Made by a program: the position numbers and the translations under genes. Under the pieces are notes generated by a model that did not search any database, was not told the origin of the DNA, and saw only the letters and a program-made list of their open reading frames with translations. Below, piece after piece: positions 10,960 to 22,999 of a stretch of 64,000 bases of DNA; position 1 is the first letter of the stretch, and every line of letters starts with the position of its first letter. Source of the DNA: Cyanoderma ruficeps (Eukaryota; Chordata; Aves; Passeriformes; Timaliidae); contig VZDJ01007749.1 of NCBI GenBank assembly GCA_008694505.1, positions 7,960,240 through 8,024,239 on the forward strand. The letters run 5' to 3'.

Positions 10960-13260
10960 ATTTTTTTCTAGAAGAAATTTCGGATTTATATCTATAGTAG
11001 CTGGCATTTGTAGTAAACAGGGAGAGGCAGTGACCCAGTGTGAAAGTGGTTTGCTTGCTATACCAAAAATTGTTCCTGTGGAAGATGATGGTACTTGTAT
11101 GTGAGGCTGGGTTTGTACAATTCAATACAGAGGTACAGGTAATTATGTGGGGGTTTTCTCCTTGTTTTTTGAACGTATGACTGATGAATAAGTACTGAAT
11201 TTCCAGCTTTCTACCTGTACTACAAGATGTCCATGCTCTTGGCCACATGGAAAGTACATTGCATTAACCGCTATTGTTAAACTTCCAAATTTCCCTGTGG
11301 GAAATGCTTCAAACTGAGATTTTTGAAAAAAAATCATAACATCCTTTTAGGTACAGGTGACCCTCATGGGCCCTTTTCCACGGAGCCCACCTTGCTTCCA
11401 ATGGTGTGCAAAATGCCAGGCTGATTGGTAACATGGAAATGCTGCACTACCAGGATAGAAAGGTTCAAGTCTTAATTGGGAGGACTAATTTGGAGGTTGT
11501 TGGATAATTTGCAGGTATTTAACAGGAAACATGAAGAGAAAGATGCTGAGATTGCTGTTCATGGCTGAGGCCACTTGCATGCAGTCCACTGAGTGTGTTT
11601 ACAGTGCTCATAATACTGCTGTGGGGTTTCGTCTCCATTTCAGAGAGAAAGGGGTCTCCAGTGGTTTTCTGAACACAGTGAACAAAAAACTTTGTGAATT
11701 TCTTTTTAGACTTAGCTATTTCTAATGCTAAGGATTTTAAGGATAGGGTTTCTGAAAAAATTTCTTTTATTTTAGTAAACATTCCTTCTACAGAGGCACA
11801 TTAGAGAGGAAAGAATAGGATTATTTAAAGGAGGGGAATTAATTGTGTCACTTCTATAGGCATTAGGCAAATTGCCTCACTTATAGTTAAGAGGTAGCAT
11901 GGGAGTATTTAAGTATAGGGTACCTGCAATGCACTTTATGATAGTCTTAGCTTATGACCTTATATCATTTTATTTCTCTATTAAAGCAAGACATTCCTCA
12001 CGGGGACTGCGATGGTGCACAGTGCTGTAGTTAGCACCTCGTGTCCTGACGGCTCTGTGGTGCACTGTGATAAAACAGGGAAGGGGGTGGTGAGTACTCA
12101 AGAAGTTTCTATGGGAATCCAAGAAATAAAAGGTGATATCTCATATGTGGTAGGATGGGAGATATGAAAATGAGATGTGAAAATGTCTAACTCATAATTA
12201 CATGCTATGTGTTTTACCCATAAACCCGTTTTAAATGGGTACAGCAGATGCCATATAAGTTAAGAGAGTGACTTAAAATGTCATTATGGGCCACCCAGAA
12301 ATACTAGACCAAGTCCCTGACTCCAGAGGTAGTAAAGACCTCACAGGTCAGTCCAGTGATGATGCTCAGCATTTATGTGTGAATTTGGCATTTCACAGAG
12401 GGGTGCTCAGATCTTGAGGAACAGACTGTGCTGACTTGGAGCATCCCCCTGCCTTGGGGAGAAGGGAGAGTGGCTGATGAAAGATACTGTTTCTGAGTTT
12501 TATTTTACATGAAACAAGTTGTTACAGGAGGAACAAGAGAATGCCTTTGGACACAAGCAGCACTGGGTTGTTTTCTGCATGAGAAAAAATGCTGACCCTG
12601 ATGGTGAGTGCTCCCTGTAGCCTGATGCCGTGGGTATTGCTGCTCAGGGACTTAGGCAGAGGTACTGTATGGCTCCTGGGAGGTCTTGGGGCACATTGCA
12701 TGTTACATTGTCCAGTCCTTTGCAGAGGGATAAATGGGATTGTGAGGAGAGGTGCAGCTCTAAGGTTATGTGGACTTTCAAGTCAGAATTGAAAAACATA
12801 CTGTGTGTAGACATTTTCAGGGTTGGGGAACAGCCGGATTCTCAAGCTTACAGCACAGGGCTCTGAGTTCAGTAATTAAATTACTGCTGAAATCTTAGCT
12901 ACTGTAATGCTTACAATCCAAATGTCTCACTCTTAAATACTGAAATGGTAGTTGTGGGGTTTTTTTGTTTTTTTTTTTCCCTCCCCAATTACTTCAGTGG
13001 GAAATACTGGAAATCTGGCGTAATTCCCATAAAAGATAATAACTTTAGTTACGACCCCTGGAACAACATATAACCTGTTGCCTGAGGAGTAGGTGATACT
13101 TTGTGCTCAATATCAAATCTTAAAACATCAGACAGACTTGTAAAATGCTTTCTACCACTCTCTATATGCCAAACATACTGCAATTGCACTCTTTGAGCTG
13201 AGTGTACAGTGTAGCTGGGGGAATAACAGAGAGGATCTTAGCAGGGCCTGTAATATTTGC

Positions 13261-13281
13261 NAGCAAAAAAAAAAAAAAAAA
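13261..13281. repeat. A17 homopolymer beside an unresolved base
   Basis: An N at 13261 is followed by AGC and then 17 consecutive A (13265-13281). Three other unresolved bases in the window also sit at A/T homopolymers, so this is probably an assembly or consensus problem. Confidence 0.9.
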
Positions 13282-13354
13282 GAAAAGGAACACAGCTGAA
13301 ATGTTCCTATGTGGGATTAAAAATGTATACCTTCATTTGTTTTTCCTCATGCAG

Positions 13355-13447
13355 CCAAGTTATATTAAAAAGGAATATACCTGCTCAGGCACCCAGAGTT
13401 TCTTCCAGGAAGGTCAGCTCCCAGAAATGAATGGAGAAATAAATTAG
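13355..13447 (+). other. Candidate exon, 93 nt, with strong splice sites
   Basis: The acceptor has a long pyrimidine tract (TTTGTTTTTCCTCATGCAG) and the donor is TTAG|GTAAGAG. The enclosed 93 nt are a multiple of three. Reading from the first base gives a 30-residue peptide (PSYIKKEYTCSGTQSFFQEG, then ten more residues) ending in TAG exactly at the exon's last codon; the other two frames contain stops. It could be a terminal or poison exon, a long non-coding RNA exon, or a decoy. I do not recognise the peptide. Confidence 0.3.
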
Positions 13448-16400
13448 GTAAGAGTAATGGCTGAGAAAAAAAGTGATCTGTATAGCAAAAACACAGAAGT
13501 AAGATCTCAATACAGAAGATTTTTTTTTTTTTTGCAGCACAGGATTGAATGAGCATAAGTTCTTAAGTTTCCACAGCAGAGGAAATAATCTAAGTACATA
13601 GATAGATTGAAAAAGGTTTCATTTTCTCCTCTCAGTAGTAGCTGTTCTGTGGTTTGTGTTGTTATGACTGTTTACAAGCACTGTTTACACAAAAATCACA
13701 TTATTCTTCCCCAGCTGACGTAGCTGGTGATGTAAATGGGCCTGCTCAGGGCCTGTTCCTCAGGGAGGCAGAGCACGCAGGGCTCACACAGCACCTTGTG
13801 CTCGTCAGCAGCTCCTCATACCAGGATTTTGGGACCAACTGCCTTCATGTTGAGCTCTCTGAGCCCCTTCATGGGAAACGAGAGTTGGTACTCAAGGAGA
13901 AAGGACCTTGTTTGAGAGCTGCGGTGCAGGGTAAATCTCCCTTTTCCTTTAGCAAAGCATTGCATAGTCTCTGTTCTGAAAAGGGGTACACTTCTGAGAG
14001 TCACAGAATGCAGGATACAGGAACAAATTAGCCCATCATCTGCATTTAGCAGCAATATTAATATTTTCCCAGGCAGCACTTACAACTTACGTCTGTTTGT
14101 TTGGGGTTTTTTAAGTGATGTTAAACTACCTTCAAGATAGTTCTCTTCCAAAATCCATTGCAGACAGAGAGGAGGGATGGTCTGACAGGAGCTGGCGGCA
14201 GCAGGACGGGTTGACTGTGTGCTCCCCGCCAGCAATGGGGGCCGCTCTGAGTTAAGACATCAGGGAAGGACTTTGTGCAGGAAAATAGTGAAAACACTGA
14301 CAGGATGAGACCATATGCAGAAAGGGAAAACTTATTTCCTTAAGAGGCACAATCATGCTTTGTTGAAGGAGCATTGTAAGGAAACAAATAGGATTTTAAA
14401 AAACCCTGTTTCTCACAGAAGCAATAGAATAAAAATTTCTCATAGGAAAGGAATGGTAACTGAATTATTTTTGTGATATAAAAGCATTTCAATGTTGTGC
14501 TTGCAGCCTGTGAGGAAGAGGAAAATAAAGAAAGTGAAACTAACTGTGAACGGCTGAAAGTGCTTCTCTGTATAGACTGAGAGCAATGAGAGATTAAAAA
14601 AATAATTAAATCAGTTAGATAACTCTATAAGTGTTTACTTTAACAAGGGAAATATTTGTTCTTGTGTGTGTGAATGCAACCTTTATTTTCATCAGGTTTA
14701 GTCTGCCTTGCTTCTAATGACAGTGAGTTTTCAGCAGAGGGGACAGCCCAGCAAGAACCCTGGTTGTTACATGCGTAGCTGGAGATTTTTAGCAGATTTA
14801 GGTGTAAAGGCATTGGAGCAGAATGTATCCTGTAGCTCTGCATTTAATTTCTAACTTCTAATTATTTTCTGGTTTTGAGCAAAGGTTCTGTATTCAGTCT
14901 TTTGCCAAGCATGGTTGGTATTAAACCCAGATCATGCATTATACCTCTGGACTAGAAAATCTGGATTTGGTTTTTTCTCTCTGACACCTGCTTTGTTCTG
15001 ACTCTCTATTGTGGAGCTGTTGTTCCAATGATCTGACTGATCTTCTTCCCTCAAGTAGCTCTTAAGTATCTGTGTTTTCATGAGGAACTGTGTAATTCAT
15101 TCCATCCCATAGGCCAGTAGTGGAACAGAGCGTGGGAAATGGGAGGTGATCTGGGACAGTGTGCTGGGGAAGACAACAAGATAAGTAGATAGTACTCATG
15201 CAAGGTGGAGAGGGAAACTCCTGATCCAGAGTTGAGTTTGGCCCATGTGTTGTCTTCTGAGACAGTGGGATATGGGAAGAGAATGTGCCCAGCAGCACGT
15301 GTCACTGAGGCGCTGTCCCCAGCGTGTCCTTCTATGCCACACGTAGCCGTGAGCAGCAGAAGTCACCAGCAGCTTCCCACAGCCATGGCCATCCCCTCAG
15401 GAACCTCTGGTGACTGTCACAGTTTACCATGGCATAGGTATAGATCAGATGGCCCTGAGTTTTGGTTTGTGTGGTTGCGACTCATTTGACTGAAGGAGAT
15501 GTAATTTTGAGATGAAGTGGCGGAAGTGGAGGTATGTGAGAGCCACCATATAAAATGGTATAAATAGGATCCCGTTTGGGACTCTGGGCATTGTCTCAGT
15601 GCCCAGGGATGACTTAGGCCATAACGCCCCTTAGCAAAGTGGGGAGAGAGATTGTGATTCTCACTTTGGAGGCAAATACTTTCCTCAGTGTCCATGTGCC
15701 AGCTGCGCCAACTCAGAACACTGTAAGGAGCTCCATTAAGTTCTATTGGGTCCATAATCTGCACATTAAGAAAAATTTACATGATAGATGGAGCTGTTAA
15801 AGTCTAATTGGGTAATCAAAAATTAGTTAATGTGCCAAAATATGTATTTAGCTGATAAACTCTAATGGTTCCAAAGGGTTCTAGTATTAATAGAAGTCAT
15901 GCTTGCACGCTAAGGAGTTGAGAGTAAGATATTGCTCTTGTAACACGCATTTCAAATAAAGATCCCAAAGCACTTGACAGATATTAAATCACTTATTGAT
16001 TTGATTTTTCCAAAATATGTCCATCCAAGGCTCTGGGGGATTATATGTTAAAAATAATGTCAAATTTGCACATAAGTAATAAATTATAATTTCCCCCACT
16101 TCCCAAGTCTATCAAGTGCAATAATCACTCCTGTCCTTAAACAGAGTTAAAACCTCTCTAGGCTGGGTCTTCCTTAATTGAACCATATTAAGTCCCCGTG
16201 ATATACTGTATCCACTTGACTGACAAATAAGTTGAATCCCAGTGAAATGAAGGGGTTTGAAAAGGGTTAGTGGGTTAGAGGTAAAGTAAGTGGCAGAGTC
16301 AGTAGAAGAACATGTCATTGCTGGTTACTTCTCCTTAACTCTGCAGAGCAACCAGCACAGCATTTGTGTATTCATAGAGCCAGAAGGAGGTTTCAGCATT

Positions 16401-17100
16401 CTGCAAATAGCTTCCTTACCTATTCGTTCAAATTTCATTCTATTTTACGTGGAGGACATGAATAAGAATTTTAAAATAACTCTTCTGCTTAATCTTTTCC
16501 AAAGTGTCCTAATGTATTATTAATAGCATGCCACTCCCACATTATAATGGCATGTGGTTCTGTGTTTGTACAGCATCTAGTGTAATAAGAACCTCATCCA
16601 AGAGACTTTTGTAGGCTCTTCTACAGTTCAAACAGATAATGACAGCTTTATTTTAATATGGAAAAAGGTTATCCTTGTTTTATGAAGGAAATGGAGGCAG
16701 AAAGATAACACTTGTCATAGAAGTAGAACTAGATAGACTGCAGGCTCAGATATTTCTTTGCTGCTCTGGCTACTAGACCACAGCACACAGGCATTCCTAA
16801 AACTTGCACCTGTTAAACACAATTTATAGTTTGGTTGATATATGATGTGCCTTTATTTCAATATGGGATTTATAACAGAAACTATCTTGATTGTATCAGA
16901 CCTATTGTGCTCTAAAAAAGCCTCCAGAAACTTAAAAGTGCCAGACAGCCAAGGTCCCTTCTGTTCAACTAGGCCCACCTTTAAGGAGGGAAAAAGAACA
17001 TAGTCCAAGAAAACTCAAGCTTAGGGTAACCTAATCCTATCTCCATACCATGTAAATATTTAAAGAGAAAATGCAACAACCACATTGTTGAATTTCCTAC
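13447..17100. other. Unique non-coding DNA, no gene seen
   Basis: An open frame of 125 codons (13654-14031, plus strand) is not recognised and has no supporting context. Near 15955-16000 the phrase GATCCCAAAGCACTTGACAG resembles part of an ancient SINE but is too short to assign. An MIR-like copy is listed at 16655-16790. Confidence 0.55.
16655..16790 (+). mobile_element. MIR-like ancient SINE fragment
   Basis: The series GGTTATCCTTGTTTTATGAAG, GGAAATGGAGGCAGAAAGAT, then GACTGCAGGCTC and CTGGCTACTAGACCACAGCAC follows the MIR consensus in order: attatccccattttacag, gaggaaactgaggcacaga, the cagtctg block and the ctaaccactagaccac tail. The copy is strongly diverged, as expected for SINEs that predate the amniote radiation. 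Assigned from memory of the consensus. Confidence 0.55.
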
Positions 17101-17370
17101 TTTGGATGACTGTCACATTTTTAATGATAGTTGAATAGTTTTGTATTTTATTTATGTGGTATCATTTGTTTGCTGGGGAATATGAATTGAACGGTTTCCT
17201 TGCCTCTGAATTTGAAATTGTATTTTCCCCGACATCATTAGTTGAAGGATGTTACCACATAAATAAATAAATAAGCCAAGTGTTGTGATTGTTTGCTGTC
17301 TAATACACATAGATCCAAAAGTATACTGAAATGCTGTTTGAAACAGATGAGTCAATGCCACATTTTCTGA
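17100..17370. promoter_or_regulatory. Possible conserved non-coding block
   Basis: AT-rich sequence without repeat signatures. It carries an (ATAA)4 run at 17259-17274 and the inverted pair TATGTGGTA (about 17153) and TACCACATA (about 17253). The texture resembles conserved intronic elements, but conservation has not been tested. Confidence 0.25.
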
Positions 17371-17468
17371 CATCTGCCTGGAAAGAGAGAGAAAAAAAAA
17401 AAAAAACAACCCTCAGAGAGAGGGAAAACCCAGAAACAGTCACTTGGCTTTTTGGGAAAGCTCTAGCC

Positions 17469-17497
17469 NAAAAAAAAAAAAAAAAAAAAAAAAAAAA
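17469..17497. repeat. A28 homopolymer beside an unresolved base
   Basis: An N at 17469 is followed by 28 consecutive A (17470-17497). A shorter A-run lies at about 17391-17406. No SINE or retropseudogene body is visible upstream, so this is a homopolymer tract rather than a recognisable retrotransposon tail. Confidence 0.9.
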
Positions 17498-17499
17498 GG

Positions 17500-17720
17500 T
17501 GGGGAATAATGAATTCATCAAGCTGAAAATGCACAGGCCAATGGAGCGCTTAGATTTCAATAGAAGGCAAATGGAAAGAGAGCCCCCATTACTGCTGAGA
17601 TGCAGCGACACGGCTGCACTAATCGCTTGGTCATGCTTGGGAGACACTAAGTCATCATGGGCCATGACATGGGGAGAACAGGCGCCAGGGTTTGTTGTAA
17701 GAAAAAATTGTTTATTTAAC
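17500..17720. promoter_or_regulatory. Possible conserved non-coding block
   Basis: This stretch has balanced composition and contains AATTCATCAAGCTGAAAATG, GCACTAATCGC and the palindromic CATCATGGGCCATGACATG. It has no repeat features and only an open frame produced partly by the poly-A run. I judge it enhancer-like by texture only. Confidence 0.25.
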
Positions 17721-20700
17721 ATCCACAACCAGCATCATCCCTCTCCTTTACTTTGCATCCCCGTGCCCAGATCCATCCCTCTCTGCCGGGGAAGTGTGTG
17801 CCAGGCAGCGTGGCTGGACTGCTGCGGAGCCGGCCTGGGCAGCTGAGGATAAGAAGGCAATGTTTTTGGTGGGGTGCAACCATAGAACTGTCCTCCAGTG
17901 GGAATTAATGTCTCACCAAATTTGTCTCCCCTTTAAACAGAATTTGTAGCACTTACTAGCTTCAAAATTCATATAAGTGCTGAGATTACTGTTATGTGAG
18001 ATATGCTCCCTCTCTTTAAAAGAAGAAAATCTCCTTGGCTGTTGTTTGGACAACTGGCCATTTTTGTTTGAGCAAAAGGAAAGATGCTGAACCAGGTGAT
18101 GTTGGGCTGAGAAAATAGTACCTTCTGGGAACTTGTTATGGTAATACAGAGGAGATTCTCCTCAGAGACCAGTCTTTCAAGGCAGGTGAGCTTTGGCACA
18201 GTTGTGCTTCTTGAATAACGCAGTGCTTTAAAGGAGTGCAGTGTTGGTGCAGGGGCTTGCAAGTGCTGGGCTCTGTGTTTGGCTCTTCCCACAGTCTTCC
18301 TGTGTGCTGAGGAACAAATCTTTTAGATTGTGCTTTTTTCTTCTTCCTTTTTTTTTTTTTTTGGTTAGAAATTCCTTGCATTTTAAATCTGTGGGGAATT
18401 AAATGGAACAGACATTTAGATTCACTTCCTCCTCCCCCCACCCCCAGTAATAGACAAAATGGAGAGGATATAGAAACATGTTTAAAAGATAAAATCAATG
18501 CACTTATTTTGTAAGCAGAAACTAAAGGGAACAAGCTGTTGGTTTCTTTAAAAAGTACACAACTGCTTTTTTTCCCCCCCCAGCCTCCCTCTGAGATAAA
18601 TCAAAATCAGTCTTTGAAAGATTAATTGAGGAGTCCATATCTCACAAAAATGTAGGCAATGACTGCAAAAAAAGGGCACAGTGTTGACTAATAAAACTGT
18701 CTAGCTATACAAACCTTTAAAATGAAGAAATTGCCCATCCACATATTTTTTCTGCCACATATCTTAATTAGCTCCACAAAACCCACTGCCTACTTCCACT
18801 TTCCCATTAATTAGTCCCATGCTGCTGTGAAGTGAGCACTGAAAAAATAGCCATTCTTAGTTCCTTGTGTAACAATACAGGACATTACCTTCATTCTGAC
18901 CAGAGAAGAAGGGCAGACACTCTTTGAGAGCAGAGCTGTCTTGTAAGGTTCCTGAATTCATTTACAGATCTGCACTATATCTGTAAAAGAGAGAATTTAA
19001 TGTCCTGAACACATACACACGCATATATTTTCACACAAAATTAGTAAACATAGAGTACTGAATTGTGATCTGCTGTAGGGTGTTCCTCTATGATAAAACT
19101 AATATTAGGGAAAGAAAGAGACTAGGAGACCAGAAGTTAATTAAAAAAAAAATAAAAATTCACATGCGTTTAAGGCAGAAATAAAGAACTGAGAATTCTT
19201 TGTTTTCTTCCTCTTTCTGTGGTCCTAAAGAAGAAATAATAATGAAGAAAGAAACACTAAGTTGAGCTCAGCCTACTCTTTAAGAAAACCCCACAAAATT
19301 CCTTGAGTTAAAAATTAATCTGGATAGCTATAGCAGATTCATCTACACAATTACCATTGCTTCTCCAGTCCTTATTCAGATAAGCTCTATTTTCAGTAAG
19401 GCATGTGTGTGAGCTTGTTAACTGAACTCATAATTAATGGACTTCTAAGATTTAAAGGCCCAAGTGGCTTAAAATTGCAATATCTTGAGGGTGCTGACCT
19501 GTGAAAGCAGTGGTTTACAGAGGGTATCACTCATGCCTGTGACCTTTCTGAGGGGCCGGGTAACAAGTGTAGTTTGGATATTTTCTAGTCAGGTGAAAAC
19601 TGTCTGATCTGGTGTCAAAAAATTCTGTTAGTAGTTCTAGTCTTTGTAAACCACCAAGTTGTGGGGATTGAGCTGAAACTGATGGACTCACCTACTGCCT
19701 AAGAGTTTTCCTCCACCAGGAGACCACAGACCACCTTGTGAGGCAATCTGCAGTCAGAACAGAGCAGTTTGGAGGGGCTGGAAATGTGGGGATTTATGGC
19801 ACAGCATCAAAGTGCAGGTAGGTAACCCTGGCAGTACCCACCCTCCAGAAAAATGTGATCCTGCATAGTCCCGAGTTTCCACAAGTTTAGCATTAAGATA
19901 TCAGTTAGTCAACATCTCTCTAGTGAATTCAAGTTCAGCCTGAGGATTTATCTGTTGTTTCATCTTGATGAGACAGAAATGATTGAGTTTAGGCCAGGCA
20001 TAGATAATTTATCTTAATACAGATGAAGCCTGTATACCCATCTTCAAGAAAAGATCATATTTCTCATTGTGATATCTGAGAGTCTTTAACTCTCTATCAT
20101 GAGAACTTGCAGTTCCTCACTTAAAAAAGAATAATTAGAGACTTCAGTATGCCAATTTTATCTGATTAAAAAAAAGCATGTAAGCTCTTCACCCATAGTT
20201 TCTTGAGCTTATTTTATGTAAGATGAAAGTTGAGTAAAGAGATAGGTCATTCAAAGAAGAATATGTGGCGTAGTATGAAGGTTGTTTTTCAGGTTCATAT
20301 AGTGATCTGATTTCATTTTGAGTTCCCAATTGATGTTAGTTTTTATTTAAAATGTCTGTAAGGGTGACTGTTCAGAATGTACTATCCAAGATAATAGCAT
20401 TAACTGGCATGGCTGCAAAATCAATAATAGTAACAAAAATATACCTCTACTGATTAAGAGTGACATAAAATAAATTTGTTAACTGAAATGGATGTAGTCA
20501 ACAGTTTAAACACGTGTCTTAAATACTGTAATGCAATTCATAGTTCTTATTTTAACATTTAGTTAATTTTTTAGAAGAGCCTTTGAAAATATGTATTGCA
20601 TTTCTCTCCTTATAAAAAGACAAGCCACACTGAGATAGAAAAATATTTCATTTTCTCTAATAGAGCTCCCACCTGCAAAAATAAACTTGATAACAAAACC

Positions 20701-20871
20701 GTAGTGTACTTCACCTAGAGAAAGTAATTGAAATTGGTAATTCATAAACTATAGACTAGCTTTGAAGGACAGGTCTTTGTCATGAGGCTTCATGAGAAAC
20801 AGCAGAGCAGAAATAAAAATAGATCATTGACCAAAAATATCCTTTTCCAGCTGGGTCATTTAAAGAACTGT

Positions 20872-20873
<2 letters not shown>

Positions 20874-20904
<31 letters not shown>

Positions 20905-20908
20905 NTTT
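20874..20908. repeat. T31 homopolymer with an unresolved base
   Basis: Thirty-one T (20874-20904) are followed by N at 20905 and then TTT. It is a homopolymer whose true length is unlikely to be reliable. Confidence 0.9.
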
Positions 20909-20989
20909 AGGCATAAATACAGCTGATTCCAAAACTACCCCAAAAAGGGGTCTAACTCTAGAAGTCAAATACTCTGGAGGGTTTTGTTG

Positions 20990-21008
20990 TTGCTTGCTTG
21001 CTTGCTTT
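20990..21008. repeat. (GCTT)n microsatellite
   Basis: Four tandem GCTT units, followed at once by a T-rich stretch (21011-21038). It is a short tetranucleotide repeat of the ordinary kind. Confidence 0.85.
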
Positions 21009-21550
21009 GGATTTTTTTTTTTTTAATTTTTCTTTTTTTAAAGCAGAAATGGTTCTGGAGAGAAAGGAGTGTGATTTCCAAAAATGTAAAGGCTGGAATA
21101 AGATCTTTGAGTGAGGTATACAACCACACATCCATACATCCATAAATGTGTGACCACTTCCAAACACAGCAGATGTAGCTTCTTGAAGTCTCTGAACTGA
21201 CTCATGGGTTTTGGATTTGGCACATAAATCCAGATGTGTGGGCCACATATGCATTGACTTACTAAAGCTAATTATTAGTGTCTGTCACATAAGAAAGAAC
21301 TGAATGGGAGCACATTGGGCACTCAGCATCATCATAAAGACACAGGTCAACAATATGGCAAACTGATTTTTACCTCATTTTGAGGGAAAAATGAAGAGAC
21401 ACAGCCATTCATTTAGAAGTCTTTGAGCTGTTTGGAGATACTTCAATTGAGATGAGGTTCTTATAGGTCGGGGGTTTTATATCTATACATACAGTTGAAA
21501 GTCATGGACATGCTCTGTTTTTATAGCTTTATTTTCTATTTTCCATTTAG

Positions 21551-21567
21551 CTGTGCGGATAAGACAG
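21551..21567 (+). other. Candidate microexon, 17 nt
   Basis: An excellent acceptor (TTTATTTTCTATTTTCCATTTAG) and donor (GACAG|GTAAGA) enclose CTGTGCGGATAAGACAG. Seventeen nucleotides is within the microexon range known from neuronal genes, but the segment would shift the reading frame. No host gene is visible, so a decoy pair remains likely. Confidence 0.25.
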
Positions 21568-22999
21568 GTAAGAAGTACAATGACCCCAAGTGGGTGGAGA
21601 GGGCATTGAGGAAGTGATTTTCACTGTGCAAGGACAGGAGGCTGGCTGGAGTGTAGCTACGAGGATGCTGTGCAGGTACACATCACACAATGTCCTTGTG
21701 TCTCAGCATGCCAGAAAAAGGCTGAGGAGAAGAAGAATGGGCAGCATGCTCAGTGGCAGACCTGCAACAGGAGTCCACCAGCCACCCCTTGCATGTGAGT
21801 GGCAAAAAGCAGGGGCTGCAGGAGAGGATCCCCGTGGATGTGCACGCGTGACGTGCATTTCTGAACAAGGCACCTGCGCTTGGTGCAGCTCTGTGGAGCT
21901 TTGCTCCATCCCAGAGAAGCCCAGCAAGAGCCAACTAAAGTCATGCACTGCAGCACAGGCTGTCTGACATTTGGGGAAGTCAGATCTTCAACTTCTGAGA
22001 ACAGCTTTTGCTCCAGTGGGGGCTGTTTGTTCATGCCAGCTACTTGTTCTGGCTTCCAGATTAATTGAAAGTTTGGCAAAACTTTGGTTATGTCCCCTTC
22101 ATGCAGTGGCATTTCACAGGAAAGACACATCTGGGAGACTACTACAGATGCTTCAGACGTGTGTAAAATGTTTATTCATTCTATCTCTTAAAATTATTTT
22201 AACACAGAGGCACAGCTTGGAGCACAGATATAAAACTGAGTATTGACAAGAGACAAAAAATTATGAAGATTCTAGTTCAGGACTATCAGAGATAATGATA
22301 CCTAAACACCTTAACCTCAAACTCATTAGTCTCACATATCTCAATCAATATGGATTCTCTCAGAAATCAATTTTCAGCAGCAAATATGATTGTTAAATAA
22401 TTCACAAGTTACAGGCCTTCAGGCAAGAAGAGGTTAGAGAAGCAGAAGGAAGTGGTGATCTTGACCTGAGATGTGATTTCAATTAAACGAGGAGAGCATC
22501 TGTAAAACACAGTTTTATGTACAAGGTGTCAAACTGTTTAAAGAAAAGAGGATTACGGATGTAAATTGGAATCTAAAGTATTTAAAACACATTCTTATTT
22601 TTCATACGTTAGCAGAAAGAATTGATCGGCAAGGAATGTGCCATTTTTAGACATCCCAGCCAGTAAGACTGGCACAATTTCTTTTGTTTATTTGCTTTTC
22701 ACCAGTCTTTATTTCACAGCTAATTTATTATGCAGTCTCACTGAAAGGCAGAAGCGGTAAAAAACTTCTTGAGATTCTCTCAGATCTTTGAATATTTCTG
22801 ACCAAAGGCGTAGGAATTTGTGCTTACTATAAATTTAACTTTCTCGTGTCTGCTTGGTTCCATACCCATGCTTTCATATTTACTATTAGACGAATGACAA
22901 TTTTTAACAGAAACATTATTTTAGAAATGGAAAGGTCAGATTGGTGGGATGATACTACCACTTTAGCCCTTTTCTCAGGGCCTTATCATGATTACTGCA

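Larger units (their letters stand above)
10315..13354. other. Unique non-coding DNA, no gene seen
   Basis: Contains a perfect 16-bp tandem duplication (10928-10959) and, around 10868-10910, two copies of GTGAAATAACTC about 30 bp apart. A short GC-richer patch near 12000-12075 includes CACAGTGC and GCACTGTG as an inverted pair. No coding gene is recognised. Confidence 0.6.
17720..22990. other. Unique non-coding DNA, no gene seen
   Basis: Contains a long T homopolymer with an unresolved base (20874-20908), a (GCTT) microsatellite (about 20990-21008) and a 17-nt exon-like segment (21551-21567). The open frames around 21.6-22.2 kb overlap on both strands and are not recognised. No gene can be supported. 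Confidence 0.6.

Noticed and set aside
12000..12075. GC-richer patch with CACAGTGC/GCACTGTG as a microRNA precursor
   Set aside because: Arms are only 8 bp with no extended pairing, and no mature sequence I know matches.
15955..16000. GATCCCAAAGCACTTGACAG as an ancient SINE/LINE fragment
   Set aside because: About 40 bp of resemblance is too short to assign a family.
17470..17497. A28 run as the tail of a processed pseudogene or SINE
   Set aside because: No recognisable transposon or spliced-gene body upstream and no target-site duplication seen.
17331..17846. 171-codon plus-strand open frame
   Set aside because: Its length is created by poly-lysine codons from A-runs that include an unresolved base.
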